Translations under genes and position numbers: made by a program | Part shown: in pieces, positions 8,254-19,225 of the stretch | How positions within the stretch are numbered: position 1 is the stretch's first letter | Layout: the number at the start of each line of letters is the position of its first letter | DNA from: Anthoceros angustus | Taxonomy: Eukaryota; Streptophyta; Anthocerotopsida; Anthocerotales; Anthocerotaceae | Direction of reading: 5' to 3' | Length of the DNA: 64,000 nt | Assembly: GCA_010909165.1 (NCBI GenBank) | Contig: VJWM01000235.1 | Location: 62,001-126,000 of the forward strand | Notes under the pieces: model-generated | What the model saw: the letters and a program-made list of their open reading frames with translations, nothing else | Databases searched by the model: none | What the model was told of the DNA's origin: nothing

Positions 8254-10744
8254 CCCCTCCTCCCCTGCAAATCACCACCACACCAATTTTCCAGCAGCAC
8301 GGAGATGGCGCCGCACACCCAGTGCTGTGCACTGTATCCCGACTCCAGGACCGGGACGGGAGTTGAGGTGAAACGGCAGGTCCAGCTGGACGTCCCTTTG
8401 ATGATCTCCCACCTCTCCTGCTGCCACGTGGCGTCCAGGTAGCCACCTCGTCCTACCATGGCCGGCCGGTCATCATACATACAATGTACGTATGTATCAA
8501 CACACATATGTATATCCTTACCCACATCGTCGCACAGGAGGCCCCTTTCTACAAGCTGTAACGTGCCTAGGGTTTCTGAGCCTCTCTCTCCTTATTGCCC
8601 CACCAGGTAGGGTTTTGAGTGGAGTACTTCTGGGCTCGGGCCTACTCCGAGGTGTTCTTCTGTGAAAGCCCAGAGAGACACACCGTGTCTGCTGTCGCAG
8701 CTCATAGCTTCCAAGCGCGGAGCTGCGCCAGAGCGGGACTCTCTCGGGGCCTTGTAGCGGCCTTTCCCGGTTCTCGTTGTGTTTCTTCGTTGCCCCGATG
8801 ATGAGTGCAATTTCGAAAAGTAGTGGTCTTAGCTCGGGATGCTGAGAAGTACAGCGCATGAGGGGCTTAATGATGCACGCCTCTTCCTTCTTGTTGATTG
8901 CCCTGTGTATGATTGTTTCAGGGTTGCTTGTATCTGCGATTCCGTCAGCGTGGTGTGAAATATCTTGACCTATTGTAGTTAGACGTTGTGTGTGTGTGCG
9001 TGGACAAACCTGGAAGGCAGGTTCGGTGATACTGTTTGAGATCATTTCACTCTGCCCCTCACAGGTGGAAGGCTTAACTCTTCTTCTGCGTTGGGTTTGC
9101 TTTCTTCTCTGTTCGGGATAAGTGGGATTTGCCCTAATTGGACCAGGCCAGTGTGAGTTTTTGGTGTCTTTTGACACGCAGAGCGCAGGGAAGGTTTCTT
9201 GACCTCTTCTGGCAATGGTCTCGATTCGTTTGTGCGGTTACTTCGACACTTCCTCTCGTGGAAGTTTTGTCTGTTTTTGACCTATTCTCTTGAAGCTCGA
9301 TCCGTTTGTGATCTTGGTGATTTGGAGTGCTTATTTCCAGCTAGCAAGGCTTCAGGGTCCTTTGGGTTGCTTCTTATATGCCCGCTCAATTGCCTTTTTT
9401 TTTGTGAGCGTAGTGGTATGGCCAGTGGGTCAGAAGGCTTGTCATGTTACGCTCTGGCTCGACACTCCCCAGGATTAACGAAAGATTTCAGCCTTGTCTG
9501 AACTACCATGAAAGACGAACACTAACCTTTAGTGAATGAGGGAGGCAGCCAGTAGCGTATGGATGACATTCTTTACCATGGTCTTGAGTTGTGAGGTGGA
9601 ACGCGTTGCTACTCCCTATGATATAACAATCTCAGCAGGTTCTGATTCTGCATGAAGTACAACATTCTCGAACGGATATGAGGGAGCTCTGAAGAGGTTT
9701 TTTGTTTCTGCGTATGCTGTTTCGTATGGTCTGCGGCATCTATCTGTCTTCTGTCTGTTTGCTCTCTAGTTTTCTTCGGGGACCGGAAGTGTTTGTACAT
9801 CCACACGCACCATGGCGGGCAGAAGCACTTTTCTCACGTGTAGGATTTGCACCTCCTGGTTTTCGTGCTTTCGTTGGTTTCTTCGGGTGTTTCTCTTCTC
9901 CTTCGTGCATTTCCTTGGTTTCGTCCGGTTTTCCTTGGTTTTCTCGGGTTTTCCTTGGTTTCGGGGGCACGCCTCATCCCCACCTCATTTGTGTAGACGA
10001 AGTATATTATAGTCCTCGCGGACTGGAAAATATCATTCAAGACTGGGTACTTAGAGTGTGGTCATGTGTGTGCAGATCGAGGTTGATAATCAGAATCCCC
10101 TGTTCAAGCGTCTCGCAGGAGGATCAGGGTCAGAATGGGGTATCTGTGGGAAGTTTACCTTCCACTTCATTTCGTATCACGGTAAACACAAAGTCTTTTC
10201 GCATATAAGGAAAATAAGGGATTGGTCGGCAAAGTCGTGCGGATTATGCTCTGAATCAAGGTGTATCCTGGGAGAGCGAATGGCAGCTCAAATGTCCTAT
10301 GGTAGATTTAATATGCATGTGTTCTGTTCATCCGTCCGCGGGCGGAGGCTGTCGTTCCCGCGGGATCGAACATGTATAAAACGCTCTCCGTCTTTGCACA
10401 CTGCTGACCGGTGCTCGGTGAGGTTTGCGAGAACATAGCGATTTCGAGCGGCCACTCTCCGCACAGGGTGCGGTGAAGCGAATGGAGCGCGGCTATTGCA
10501 TCTCTACATAGGACAGTTTGATGGTGATGTGGATGTGCACAATATTTTATTTGTATGAACTGAAGTAGAAATAGTATCCGTGATAATTACTATTTCAATT
10601 CCCCGCACCGGAAATTTTATGGAGGCGTCGTAACCATGAAAACTACTATGCCGAAACCATGAAAACTACTCTGAGTCTTATCATGTGTCATCTTGACTTC
10701 GAGTCTTAGAATGTGTCATCTTAGAATGTGTCGTATGACAATAG
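8254..10744. other. No gene recognised; upstream region of the minus-strand gene
   Basis: About 2.5 kb without a convincing coding region. Frames of 100-219 codons exist (8518-9177 minus, 9702-10208 plus, 10058-10438 plus) but are Arg/Ser-rich or Phe/Cys-rich with no domain. The part at 9840-9965 is a pyrimidine-rich run with repeated TTTTCCTTGGTTTC. The promoter of the gene ending at 6964 should lie just above 8253. Confidence 0.5.
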
Positions 10745-10990
10745 TCTGAGTGTTTGAGTTTAGTATTTGATTGGTATTAATTGATCTAATTATTATCTAT
10801 AACTGAATAATTTTAATTAAGTACTTATATTAATTAAGAATTAATTAGTGTTAATTAAAGATTGTTAGCAATAGCTACGTTGATAAACACAAGTAATATG
10901 CTTCAGTGTATCCTTGCCTAAAATTCTTCTTCTTGCATATTATAGTGTATTCTTAGGATATTTCTAGCATATGCTAATGCCAATAGGATA
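10745..10990 (+). repeat. AT-rich dispersed repeat, copy 1
   Basis: Contains TTAATTAA-type runs, then GGTTAGCAATAGCTA-like sequence (here TGTTAGCAATAGCTAC), AAGTAATATGCTT and CATATTATAGTGTATT. The same order occurs at 55203-55425 with about 40 bases missing. No terminal repeats or coding potential seen; possibly a non-autonomous transposon fragment. Confidence 0.6.
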
Positions 10991-11143
10991 TCTTAGGAAT
11001 ATGCCAATGCCGAGAGCTAGCTTTCACATAGGACAAGCTCAGATCATAGGTCATCGTCTAAATATTCAATAAAAGGTTTTTTGTGAAGAGGCTAAAGCTA
11101 TGACTCCGAAAGTGACGTGTGAAGAATTTGCATATTGTTTGTC

Positions 11144-11435
11144 TTGGAGAGAGTGTGTTTATGCTACGACGTGCGAGCTACTCTCTCCTATTGTTATTGG
11201 TTTGCACCTATATTTGAATATTAGATTTGTTTTGCTTACCTATATGTTGAGGAAGTGCTCATATAAATGCAGGTGCTTACTTCATGCGCTTGGAGAGAGT
11301 GTGTTTATGCCACAATGTGTGAGCTACTCTCTCCTATTGTTATTGGTTTGCACCTATATTTGCATATTAGATTTGTTTTGCTTACCTATATGTTGAGGAA
11401 GTGCTCATATAAATGCAAATGCTTACCTCGTGCGA
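11144..11435. repeat. Tandem duplication, 146-bp period
   Basis: Two copies, 11144-11289 and 11290-11435, share nearly every base, including GAGCTACTCTCTCCTATTG and TTACCTATATGTTGAGGAAG. The junction carries no obvious microhomology beyond the repeat. Confidence 0.85.
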
Positions 11436-11741
11436 TAAGTGCCAAACTATTGTATCAATATATACCACTTGTAAATCGATATAAAAGAACCCCATTTGGG
11501 ACCTGGATCATTGCCAGGGCACTCAAGGGCGAGGTTGCCAAGGGGACTGGGTTATCTACCAGTAGCAGAAAACATCTTGAGATTCACGAATTTGTAGTTG
11601 TATATACCTTGGTGGTTGATGCCCCTTGCCATACTGCGTTGTCTAGAACATGTTGAGATTCACGCATCTCTAGTTGTGTATGCCCTATTGGCTGATACCC
11701 ACCAATTAGATCTTCACTGAGTGATATGAAATTAAACCCCT

Positions 11742-12035
11742 CATCTTATACCCACCAATCAGAACACCGGATGATGTGTAGTTAAACCCGACTCATCTTA
11801 TATCCACGAATCAGAACACCTTAGGTGATATTAAGTAAAACCTACCTCATCTTATACCCACCAATCAAAATACTTCATGTGCTATCAAGTGAAACTCACC
11901 TCATCTTATACCCACCAATCAGAACACCTTATGTGTTATCAAGTGAAACCCACCTCATCTTATACCCACCAATCAGAACAGTTCATGTGCTATCAAGTGA
12001 AACCCACCTCATCTTATATCCACCAATCAGAACAT
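11742..12035. repeat. 54-bp minisatellite, about five and a half units
   Basis: Units start at about 11742, 11794, 11848, 11902, 11956 and 12010. Each holds CATCTTATACCCACCAATCA, so a CCAAT pentamer recurs every 54 bases. Two overlapping frames (11825-12076, 11877-12122) simply translate the repeat and are not genes. Confidence 0.85.
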
Positions 12036-12129
12036 CAGGTGAGTTCGGTTTTGGGTCCACTACAGGCTGGCTTTGAGACTGAGCAAATAATTACTGTCTA
12101 TCTCAAACCAAGTATAGACTAGGCTGTTC

Positions 12130-12342
12130 CCAATGAATGAACAACATAATGTCTGGAATAATGAATGAACAACATAGTGGAGCAAATAATTACTGTCTAT
12201 CTCAAACCAAGTATAGACTAGGCTGTTCGCAATGAATGAACAACATAATATCTAGAACAATGAATGAACAACATAGTGTTTAGAAATGAATGAACAACAT
12301 AATATCTAGAACAATGAATGAACAACATAGTGTTTAGAACTC
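12130..12342. repeat. 28-bp tandem repeat array
   Basis: AATGAATGAACAACATA followed by ATGTCTGGAA or GTGTTTAGAA occurs six times. An inserted segment (12180-12228) duplicates 12083-12131. Confidence 0.8.
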
Positions 12343-12442
12343 TGTGTATCTGACTTGAAACTTCATTCCTTCATTCCTTCAAGATGCATGAGGGAGATTA
12401 TGTTAAGCATTGTCTTCTAGGGATAAATATAATAATCGGTGA

Positions 12443-13390
12443 GTTAGGGCTATGGGTCCAAAGATTGATGGAGAGAATATCTTTGTCTTTTTCTCCATTT
12501 ATGCGTTATTCGTATTGAAGGATTGAACACCTTATATAATAAAGTATTGGTAGAAGTACTCAATTTGAATGCGAACTTCAATCATCAAATAAAGTGTGAT
12601 CATGGACTTCCTATATAATAACAATTGGTAGAAGTAATCAATTTGAACAAGGAGAACTACAATCATCCAATAAAGTGTGACCATGGACTCGTGATATAAT
12701 AAGCTATTGGTAGAGATAATTACTTTGACAGACAAATTCAATAATTTAATAAAATGTGATCAAGTAGTGAATGCTCTATGCAAGCCTTGGAAGAAGAGAA
12801 CCTGGGAATGTAATGTGAACCTGGGAATGTAATGTTTACAGTAACAATGTTGGTGGAACTTCACATGATATTGGTGGGAATGTTCACAGTAACAATGGTG
12901 GAACTTCACATGATGTTGGTTAGGGCTATGGGTTGAAAGATTGATGGAGAGAATATCTTCGTCTTTTTCTTCATTTATGTGTTATTCGTATTGAAGGATT
13001 GAACACCTTATATAATAAAGTATTGGTAGAAGTACTCAATTTGGTTCAATCATCAAATAAAGTGTGATCATGGACTTCTTATATAATAAACTATTGGTAG
13101 AAGTAATCAATTTGAACAAGGAGAACTACAATCATCCAATAAAGAGTGACCATGGACTCGTGATATTATAAGCTATTTGTAGAAGTAATTACTTTGACGA
13201 AAAAAGTCAATAATTTAATAAAATATGATCAAGTAGTGACTGCTATATGCAAGCCTTGGAAGAAGAGAACCTGGGAATGTAATGTTTACAGTAACAATGT
13301 TGGTGGAACTTCACATGATATTGGTGAAAATATACCGTTCACAGTAACAATGTTGGTGGAACTTCACATGATGTTGGTAAGGCTTATCAT
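12443..13390. repeat. Tandem duplication, about 476-bp period
   Basis: Copy 1 (12443-12918) and copy 2 (12919-13390) share GGGCTATGGGT, GATTGATGGAGAGAATATCTT, TATAATAAAGTATTGGTAGAAGT and GCAAGCCTTGGAAGAAGAGA. Each contains an exon-like stretch with CKPWKKRTWECNV in frame, followed by a run of GTTGGTGGAACTTCACATGAT repeats ending in a GTAAGG-type donor in copy 2. The duplicated unit may carry exons of the gene that follows. Confidence 0.75.
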
Positions 13391-13484
13391 CGAGACTTAA
13401 GATTCTTAGGTTATTTTTGCAATAAGTAATGACAGAAGGTCAAAGTTCTCGAGGCAAAGATTAGCAAAATTGTAACACTCATGT

Positions 13485-13722
13485 AATGTGTTCGCTCTAG
13501 CATTGGAAGATTCTGGTTTTAACTTCAAAGCTAACTTTATGAGGGAGGATGTTGTAAGTAACTACTATGTTAGGTTTAAGGCTCAGATCAATAGTGCCAG
13601 TCTAATGTGTTCGCTCTAGCATTGGAAGATTCTGGTTTTAACTTCAAAGCTAACTTTATGAGGGAGGATGTTGTAAGTAACTACTATGTTAGGTTTAAGG
13701 CTCAGATCAATAGTGCTAGTCT
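13485..13722. repeat. 119-bp tandem duplication containing an exon-like segment
   Basis: Copies at 13485-13603 and 13604-13722 differ at a single site (C/T near the end). Inside each, CTCTAG precedes CATTGGAAGATTCTGGTTTT and the open stretch ends GAGGATGTT|GTAAGT, i.e. a splice-acceptor-like and a strong donor-like site around about 57 bases. Confidence 0.85.
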
Positions 13723-14090
13723 AAAGACGATTTTTATATAGGAGGTTGCAAACTATGTGACCTATACCCCTATATATACTATTCTAGAGAGAATCTTAAT
13801 ATAGAAGACTACAAACCTATACTCTTATATAAAGCTCCTGAGTTGAATCATGAAAAATCTTGATTACATATTTCGGGCCGTAACCTTCAGTGAGTATTCC
13901 GTGTTGTGTTAATGTGTCTTACTATGATATATATTGTATTTTTAACACCATATAGTTTTTAAAATCCCTAAGCTCGTATTATTATTTCTTCTCGGGCCTT
14001 TTTTTCATAAAAGGGTTTTAATTGAAGGTTTCATTGCATTCCTCATTAAGTTGTAGATAGCCATATGTAGCAAAGATATCGGAAGAAGAT

Positions 14091-14844
14091 ATGGAAGTGA
14101 CAGAGGGTTACAACTGTCTTCATATTTCTTGGACTCCGATTCCTGGGGTTAGGGTTACGCACTTGCGTTTAACTTGCCAGAGATATGGAGAGGAGGAAGT
14201 TGTGTTCTTTGAATCATCAGATACTAGTATAACAAGGTACTTCACTTGCAATTATATGATATATTTTTAGTTATATGCACTCTTCACCTTGCTAATAATT
14301 ATGTGCTTTGTTAGAGCTACTTATACGGATATTGCAATTGGCAAGGAGCATCATTTCACATTGACTGTAGTGGGTGAAGAGTTTGAAAAGAAGATCTCCA
14401 AAACATGGCCGGCATCAGACCTAGCTTTAAAGGATCCTATCTCACATGAGTCTGATAGAGAAGAGCTTAATTTGAAAGTTCTTCATCTCTTTCAATGTAC
14501 TGCTGTACGAACATCCCACCCATTACTTCCTGCAATTTCCAATTATATTGCAAAGAGATCGTCTATCTCTCCTCTTCATGCAGGTACTTTGGTATTTTCA
14601 GGTGCGTTTCATGTCTAGCTAGCAACATCCGTGTCCTTATTTTCACCCGTGAAGTACTCAATCATTTTCTAAACAAGCTCATTGTACTCAATCATTTTCT
14701 AAACAAGCTCATTTTTTAGGGAACGATGGGACAATTGTACTTGTAGGAGTATGTGATTCAATTAACATGATAGCAAGTAAGGAGACTTTAGGAGTATTTT
14801 TCAAGTTTGGCTATGAGGGTGTCCCTTCAGAGTATGGTTATTGA
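14091..14844 (+). CDS. Small three-exon gene, unknown function (FN3-like fold suspected)
   Basis: Exons 14091-14236, 14315-14583 and 14720-14844 join with correct phases (GT-AG at both introns of 78 and 136 bases) to give 179 residues ending in TGA. The protein starts MEVTEGYNCLHISWTPIPG and has a conserved-looking core with TYTDIAIGKEHHFTLTVVG. The W-x-P spacing and the T-Y-T-D-L/I-x-x-G-K-x-H-x-F-T-L pattern resemble a fibronectin type III beta-sandwich, but I cannot name a family. The frame is open for ten further codons upstream to a TAG at 14058-14060, so this ATG may be internal and upstream exons (including the duplicated exon-like segments at 13.2-13.7 kb) may exist. It could also be a gene remnant. 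Confidence 0.5.
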
Positions 14845-16322
14845 CTTTGGTGAATGAAAAGTTCTCCAGCAGATCTTATTCATATGAGGATAAGTCTTCA
14901 TAGTCATGACACCCTAAGCCGATACTATCGCAAGCATTACATGGTGCCACAATATTTTTATTATATTAATGAACTTGGAAAGAATCTCGGGGAGATGTGA
15001 AAAGTGGGGGATTAGGAGGCTTCATTATAAAAAAGAGATGGAAAAAACCCATCCACCCCAAAAACAAAGACGAAAAACCCAATGAAAGCCACCATGCCAA
15101 GAACTAGCCCCCAAGTGAGAGAACAGATCCCATTAAATCATGATTCTTCCCAATTTCTATATCTCGCATTGGGTCTCTACTCTACATATGTGTAGAGACC
15201 CCGTGAAGCGGATAGAGCTCGCGGCCATGGCATCGCAACATATTAGCACACCTCGTTACATAATCCATTGTGGGTACACCCTACGTCCCAAGCACGCGCA
15301 ATTCTCTGTCCGTGTGAAAATATATCAGCGTGCGATACAGTCCTGTTCTTTCGTTCTTTCTGCACGCGGGCGCTGCGTTTTGGCTCCTGTGGAAACGTCC
15401 AAACCGAAAGCTCGTGCAGGAGATTTCTGACACTGAAAACTTGGCCACGTTACGACCACTGTCAGTAGCGTCGCCTAGGTCATCGTTTCGGGGAAGCGTT
15501 TACATACTTTTCTGCAGGACCGTGGAGTTTCCCTCTCTCCCCTCTCTTTCGACCTTCTCACAGCCATCGTCCGGCAGGACATATATTTTACATGGCATAG
15601 CCTCTCTTCTAATCGAGCTGCTTGGCTGCAGACCGTCTGTAGCGCCCAGCCCACGAGCAGCGCGACGCTGCCCTTCAATCTCTTCTCCGGAACCTCAGAC
15701 TTTTAGTTCCCGTGTACTCATTGGCCTCGTGTGTGCAATGCAAACCAACCAAACTCTCATCCAGGGTAGACTGTAATGCATGTGTGTGAACCCAGCTCAT
15801 CGGATACCCAGTGCCAGGGCCCCCAATCAGAAGGACCGGGTCAGTCCGGTGTGACCGGGCCTGTGTGCACTGCTGCGACTAAAGTCGCCACGCGGAGAAG
15901 CGGAACAAGGTTGGTGTTGGTGAAGCATCCTGCAGTCCATGAGATTACGAAATGAAAAGCGAATTTGAGCCGCCTCCCATGCTTTCGGGGCCTGCACCGG
16001 TACCCGTGGCGCTCAGTCGACCTCGACCTCTTGTCTGTCCTTGGAGATGCACTGATCACTATTGAAAAACCGATTGTCAGGTCCTGTCTGATCAGTGATG
16101 GCCTCAACCACCCGTCGTAAAGTCGGTGGCAAGCAGCTATGCATCACCTAAAGTATGGGTATGGACGTGACGCCTGTCGCCGCTTTATACGACCTCAGAA
16201 AACACCAAAGCTGACACTCCTGTCACCGCAACCTCTCTCAGGTTGGGCGCTTGATGACGCCCTGGAAACGGTAAAACGCCCCCAGCCTCCAGCTGGCCGA
16301 CTGCCGAAGATCTCCGTCCTTT
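14845..16322. other. Intergenic region upstream of the GT47 gene
   Basis: No gene recognised. Short frames at 15140-15776 and 15841-16107 (minus) lack domains. The GT47 promoter and leader should lie in the right part. Confidence 0.5.
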
Positions 16323-18260
16323 GTGGCGCATGAAACTCACTCCACCATGACCATGCTGGCCCTCTCGCAATGGCTTGCTAACTGGAGCAACTCCAAGCCC
16401 AGGAGGCCGCGTGCAGACTGGGAGCGTCCTCATTCTGGCATGCATATGCCCAGGGACGATGGCGGGCCCATTTCCTGCTGCAGCACTGCCGCCTCAAGGC
16501 GAGCCTGCAAATCACTTCTCCTTCCAGGGGCGAAGAGATGGGCAGGGATGGTACCAGGGCTGCGCCGTCGACTGTGCGCAACGCTCGCTCTGTTTGCACT
16601 TGTCTGCATCTTATCGCCAGCCTGGTATCGTCAGTACCGTGCTCCTCACATCGCAACACATGATTCAGAGCACGAAGCGCTAGCGCTAGCGGAGGAATGT
16701 GAGGGCAAACGGGTGTTCATGTATGACCTTCCCCCGCAGCTCAACACGGGTGTCCTGGAGCGCTGCTTCGGGGAGATGGTGACTTGGCTCAATTTCTGCC
16801 CCCACGCCGTGAACGAGGGATTCGGGAAGCTGCTGGATTTCCAGTCCGGGGCCCTGCCATCCAATTCCTCTTTGTTCTCCGACTTCTTCACCCGCCGCGT
16901 CCCTCCATGGCCAGCTCCTGAGGTCTGGGACGCCAGTTCAATCCGACAGCAGGTACTCGGGGACGCACATGGATATTTCCCCGATGCGGATTCGTGCAAG
17001 GAGGAGGTGGAGAGGGGCGGATCCTGGTTCGCCACGGACGCCTACATGCTGGAACAGATCTACCACAGACGCATGTTCCACTACCCTTGTCTCACCGCCA
17101 AGCCGGAGCTCGCCTCCGCGTTCTTCCTGCCCTTCTACGCGGGCCTGGACGCCCTGCAGTACCTCTACGGGGAGAAGCGCGGGCGAGGGCACGAGCACGG
17201 CCAGGAGCTCATCACGTTTCTGGAAGGGAACGCGGCCATGCGGCCATACTGGGAGCGCAAGGGGGGGCGAGATCACTTCATGGTGGCGGGGAGAACAGGG
17301 TGGGATTTCGGGCAAGCCTTGGAGTCCAGGGACGGGTGGGGGACCGGGCTGTTCGCGCAGCCGGCGCTGGAGAACGTCACCTTCCTGGTGCTGGAAGGCC
17401 GGGGGTGGCGGCAAGGGTTCGAGCAGGCGGTGCCGTATCCTACCAGCTTCCACCCTCCCCTGGTCAGGAAACGGAAACGGGGAGCAAGCAAGCTTGAGAG
17501 CCAAGGCGGGTTCGGGGAGCAGGAGCTCCGGGAATGGATGCGGAAGGTGAAAACCGCCCGGAGAACATCCCTGTTCGCATTCGCCGGGGCTTTGCGCCCC
17601 GGGATGGCGAGCAGCATCCGCGGCATCCTCCATCGCCAGTGCCTCGACGCCAACTCCAACAGCAGCAAGCTCAGCTCTGCGTCCGAATCCGAATCCCCGT
17701 CGCTGCTGGCGCACAGGCGGTTCGAGCCGGTGTGCGCGGCAGTGGACTGCGGCAGCGTCAAGTGCAGCCACAATTCGCAGCCAGCCATGGACACGTTTGT
17801 GCACTCGGAATTTTGCCTCCAGCCGAGGGGAGACACCGCCACCAGGCGATCCACATTCGACTCCATCGTCGCGGGATGCATCCCCGTCTTCTTCCACCCG
17901 GACTCCGCTTACACGCAGTACAAATGGCATTTGCCGGAGCAGGCCAGCAGCTACTCGGTGTACATTCCGGAGGAGAGCATTCGACAAGGCACCACGGTGG
18001 AGGAGGTTCTGCGACGATTTTCCGAGCTAGAGGTGCAGCAGCTTCGCGCAGCCCTAATACGCTTGCTTCCTCGCGTCATCTACATGGACGTGGTGGACGA
18101 CTCGTCCAGCACCAGCAGCGGCCGCTGCGCTGCTTCTCACCGCAGTTCTCGTCCTCTGGCCTTGTCCGCTCATCAACGGGCGGTGTACATGGAAGCAGTC
18201 CAACTGGAAGACGCCTTTGACGTTAGTGTGAAAGGCATCTTGGCCAATATCGCTTCCTAG
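16323..18260 (+). CDS. GT47 exostosin-family glycosyltransferase, MUR3/XLT2-like
   Basis: Single-exon gene for a 645-residue type II Golgi membrane protein. Residues about 81-100 (LCATLALFALVCIL) form one transmembrane anchor. The exostosin domain follows, from VFMYDLPPQL near residue 131 through HPPLV and SLFAFAGALRP to FCLQPRGDTATRRSTFDSI near residue 497 and GCIPVFF. These are the landmarks of plant GT47 clade A, which includes xyloglucan galactosyltransferases (MUR3, XLT2, KATAMARI1-type); the exact sugar cannot be read from sequence. Typical members are 450-620 residues. A second ATG at residue 76 (MVPGLRRRL) would put the anchor at the usual distance from the N terminus and may be the real start. 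A partial inverted copy lies just downstream. Confidence 0.92.
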   Translation: MAHETHSTMTMLALSQWLANWSNSKPRRPRADWERPHSGMHMPRDDGGPISCCSTAASRRACKSLLLPGAKRWAGMVPGLRRRLCATLALFALVCILSPAWYRQYRAPHIATHDSEHEALALAEECEGKRVFMYDLPPQLNTGVLERCFGEMVTWLNFCPHAVNEGFGKLLDFQSGALPSNSSLFSDFFTRRVPPWPAPEVWDASSIRQQVLGDAHGYFPDADSCKEEVERGGSWFATDAYMLEQIYHRRMFHYPCLTAKPELASAFFLPFYAGLDALQYLYGEKRGRGHEHGQELITFLEGNAAMRPYWERKGGRDHFMVAGRTGWDFGQALESRDGWGTGLFAQPALENVTFLVLEGRGWRQGFEQAVPYPTSFHPPLVRKRKRGASKLESQGGFGEQELREWMRKVKTARRTSLFAFAGALRPGMASSIRGILHRQCLDANSNSSKLSSASESESPSLLAHRRFEPVCAAVDCGSVKCSHNSQPAMDTFVHSEFCLQPRGDTATRRSTFDSIVAGCIPVFFHPDSAYTQYKWHLPEQASSYSVYIPEESIRQGTTVEEVLRRFSELEVQQLRAALIRLLPRVIYMDVVDDSSSTSSGRCAASHRSSRPLALSAHQRAVYMEAVQLEDAFDVSVKGILANIAS

Positions 18261-18462
18261 CTCCTAAGAGCGCTCCATAGTTTGTATGGAGATTATTTTG
18301 TCCTTTTTATTGTACAGGTTGGGGATTTGATCCAGATCACCCTTGGGAAACAAGTAGGTACTGCTAGATGTGGGAATGGCTTAAGGGGCCAACCAGCTCC
18401 TGGGGGATGCTCCATGTCCTCATCCTACCTTGCCTCGCACAGTACACTCTGATTTGCATCTT
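18261..18462. other. 3' flank of the GT47 gene
   Basis: About 200 bases of probable 3' UTR. No clear AATAAA is seen. Confidence 0.4.
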
Positions 18463-18885
18463 CGAATTTTCTAAGAAAATTACAGGAGTGCAAACGTAAG
18501 TTAGATTCACCCCACCTCCCAGCTGCCAGGTACGAAACGCGTCTGCTCCTCAACAACAGAAAGCTGGAAAGCGACACAGCTGGGAGGTGACGAGTGCCCA
18601 ATTTGGGCAAGCTCAGAGCTCAGGCCTTCAGGAGTTTATCAGCTCCTAAAATTTGTGAAGACTTGGTGATGCGCGCGGCTGTTCTTAGGGACGTTTTGCA
18701 CCTGCTCGAACTAAATACCATGAACGGTGATGTCTTAACAGGGGTGCGTAACACAAGAGTTTAGCTTGCGCTGTGTCTCCAATGTCACCAAAATGAGGGT
18801 CTAACTATCTGTCTCTCTTAACCAGGAAGCGCAATGGCAGAAGTGGCTTTCGTCGCTGATGGTAGACGATGTGACAAGGCTGAAT
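18463..18885 (+). pseudogene. Duplicated fragment of the BCHC gene, introns retained
   Basis: Similar base for base to 43676-44165 in the BCHC gene 25 kb away: part of one intron, two blocks of the next exon, the complete following intron and the start of the exon after it (GAAGCGCAATGGCAGAAGTGG versus GAAGCGCAATGGCAGGACTGG). Keeping introns shows copying at DNA level, not through mRNA. Two deletions removed the middle of the exon, and the donor GGTAAGT became GGTGCGT, so it is not functional. Similarity stops abruptly near 18885. Confidence 0.85.
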
Positions 18886-19225
18886 TCATTCAGGGGTTTA
18901 CGACTTTGGGGCACGACGCTGATCATATGCTGATCGTCCAACAATTTTCGGAAGTCGGGTCGATGCTCTTCTACTGGCACCTGGTCAAGACACCGTGTTG
19001 GTGTCTGAACTCAACTGCTCCTTTCCGGATCAGAATGCTGGGAAACGGCAGCACAACTCGACACCGCTGGAGGGCATGTTGGGGAACCGAACACATAACC
19101 AGGCATCCGGACGTCAAGGCTGACAACATATGAACAGAATAAAAGCCAAACCTTTAACACGCCCTCTCTGCAGTCTTACAGTCTTGGGCGCTATCTGTGC
19201 AGAGTCTGCAGTCTACATATGGAGT
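18886..19225. other. Linker between the two gene fragments
   Basis: No gene recognised; source of this 340-base piece is unknown. The nearest frame (18834-19133) begins inside the BCHC fragment and is not credible. Confidence 0.4.

Noticed and set aside
8518-9177. 219-codon minus-strand gene
   Set aside because: Arg/Thr-rich, no domain, no matching splice or homology signal; likely chance.
11825-12122. Repeat protein with 18-residue units
   Set aside because: It is the translation of the 54-bp minisatellite, open in more than one frame, without other coding evidence.
16938-17987. 349-codon minus-strand gene
   Set aside because: Antisense shadow of the GT47 gene; GC-rich third positions keep it open.
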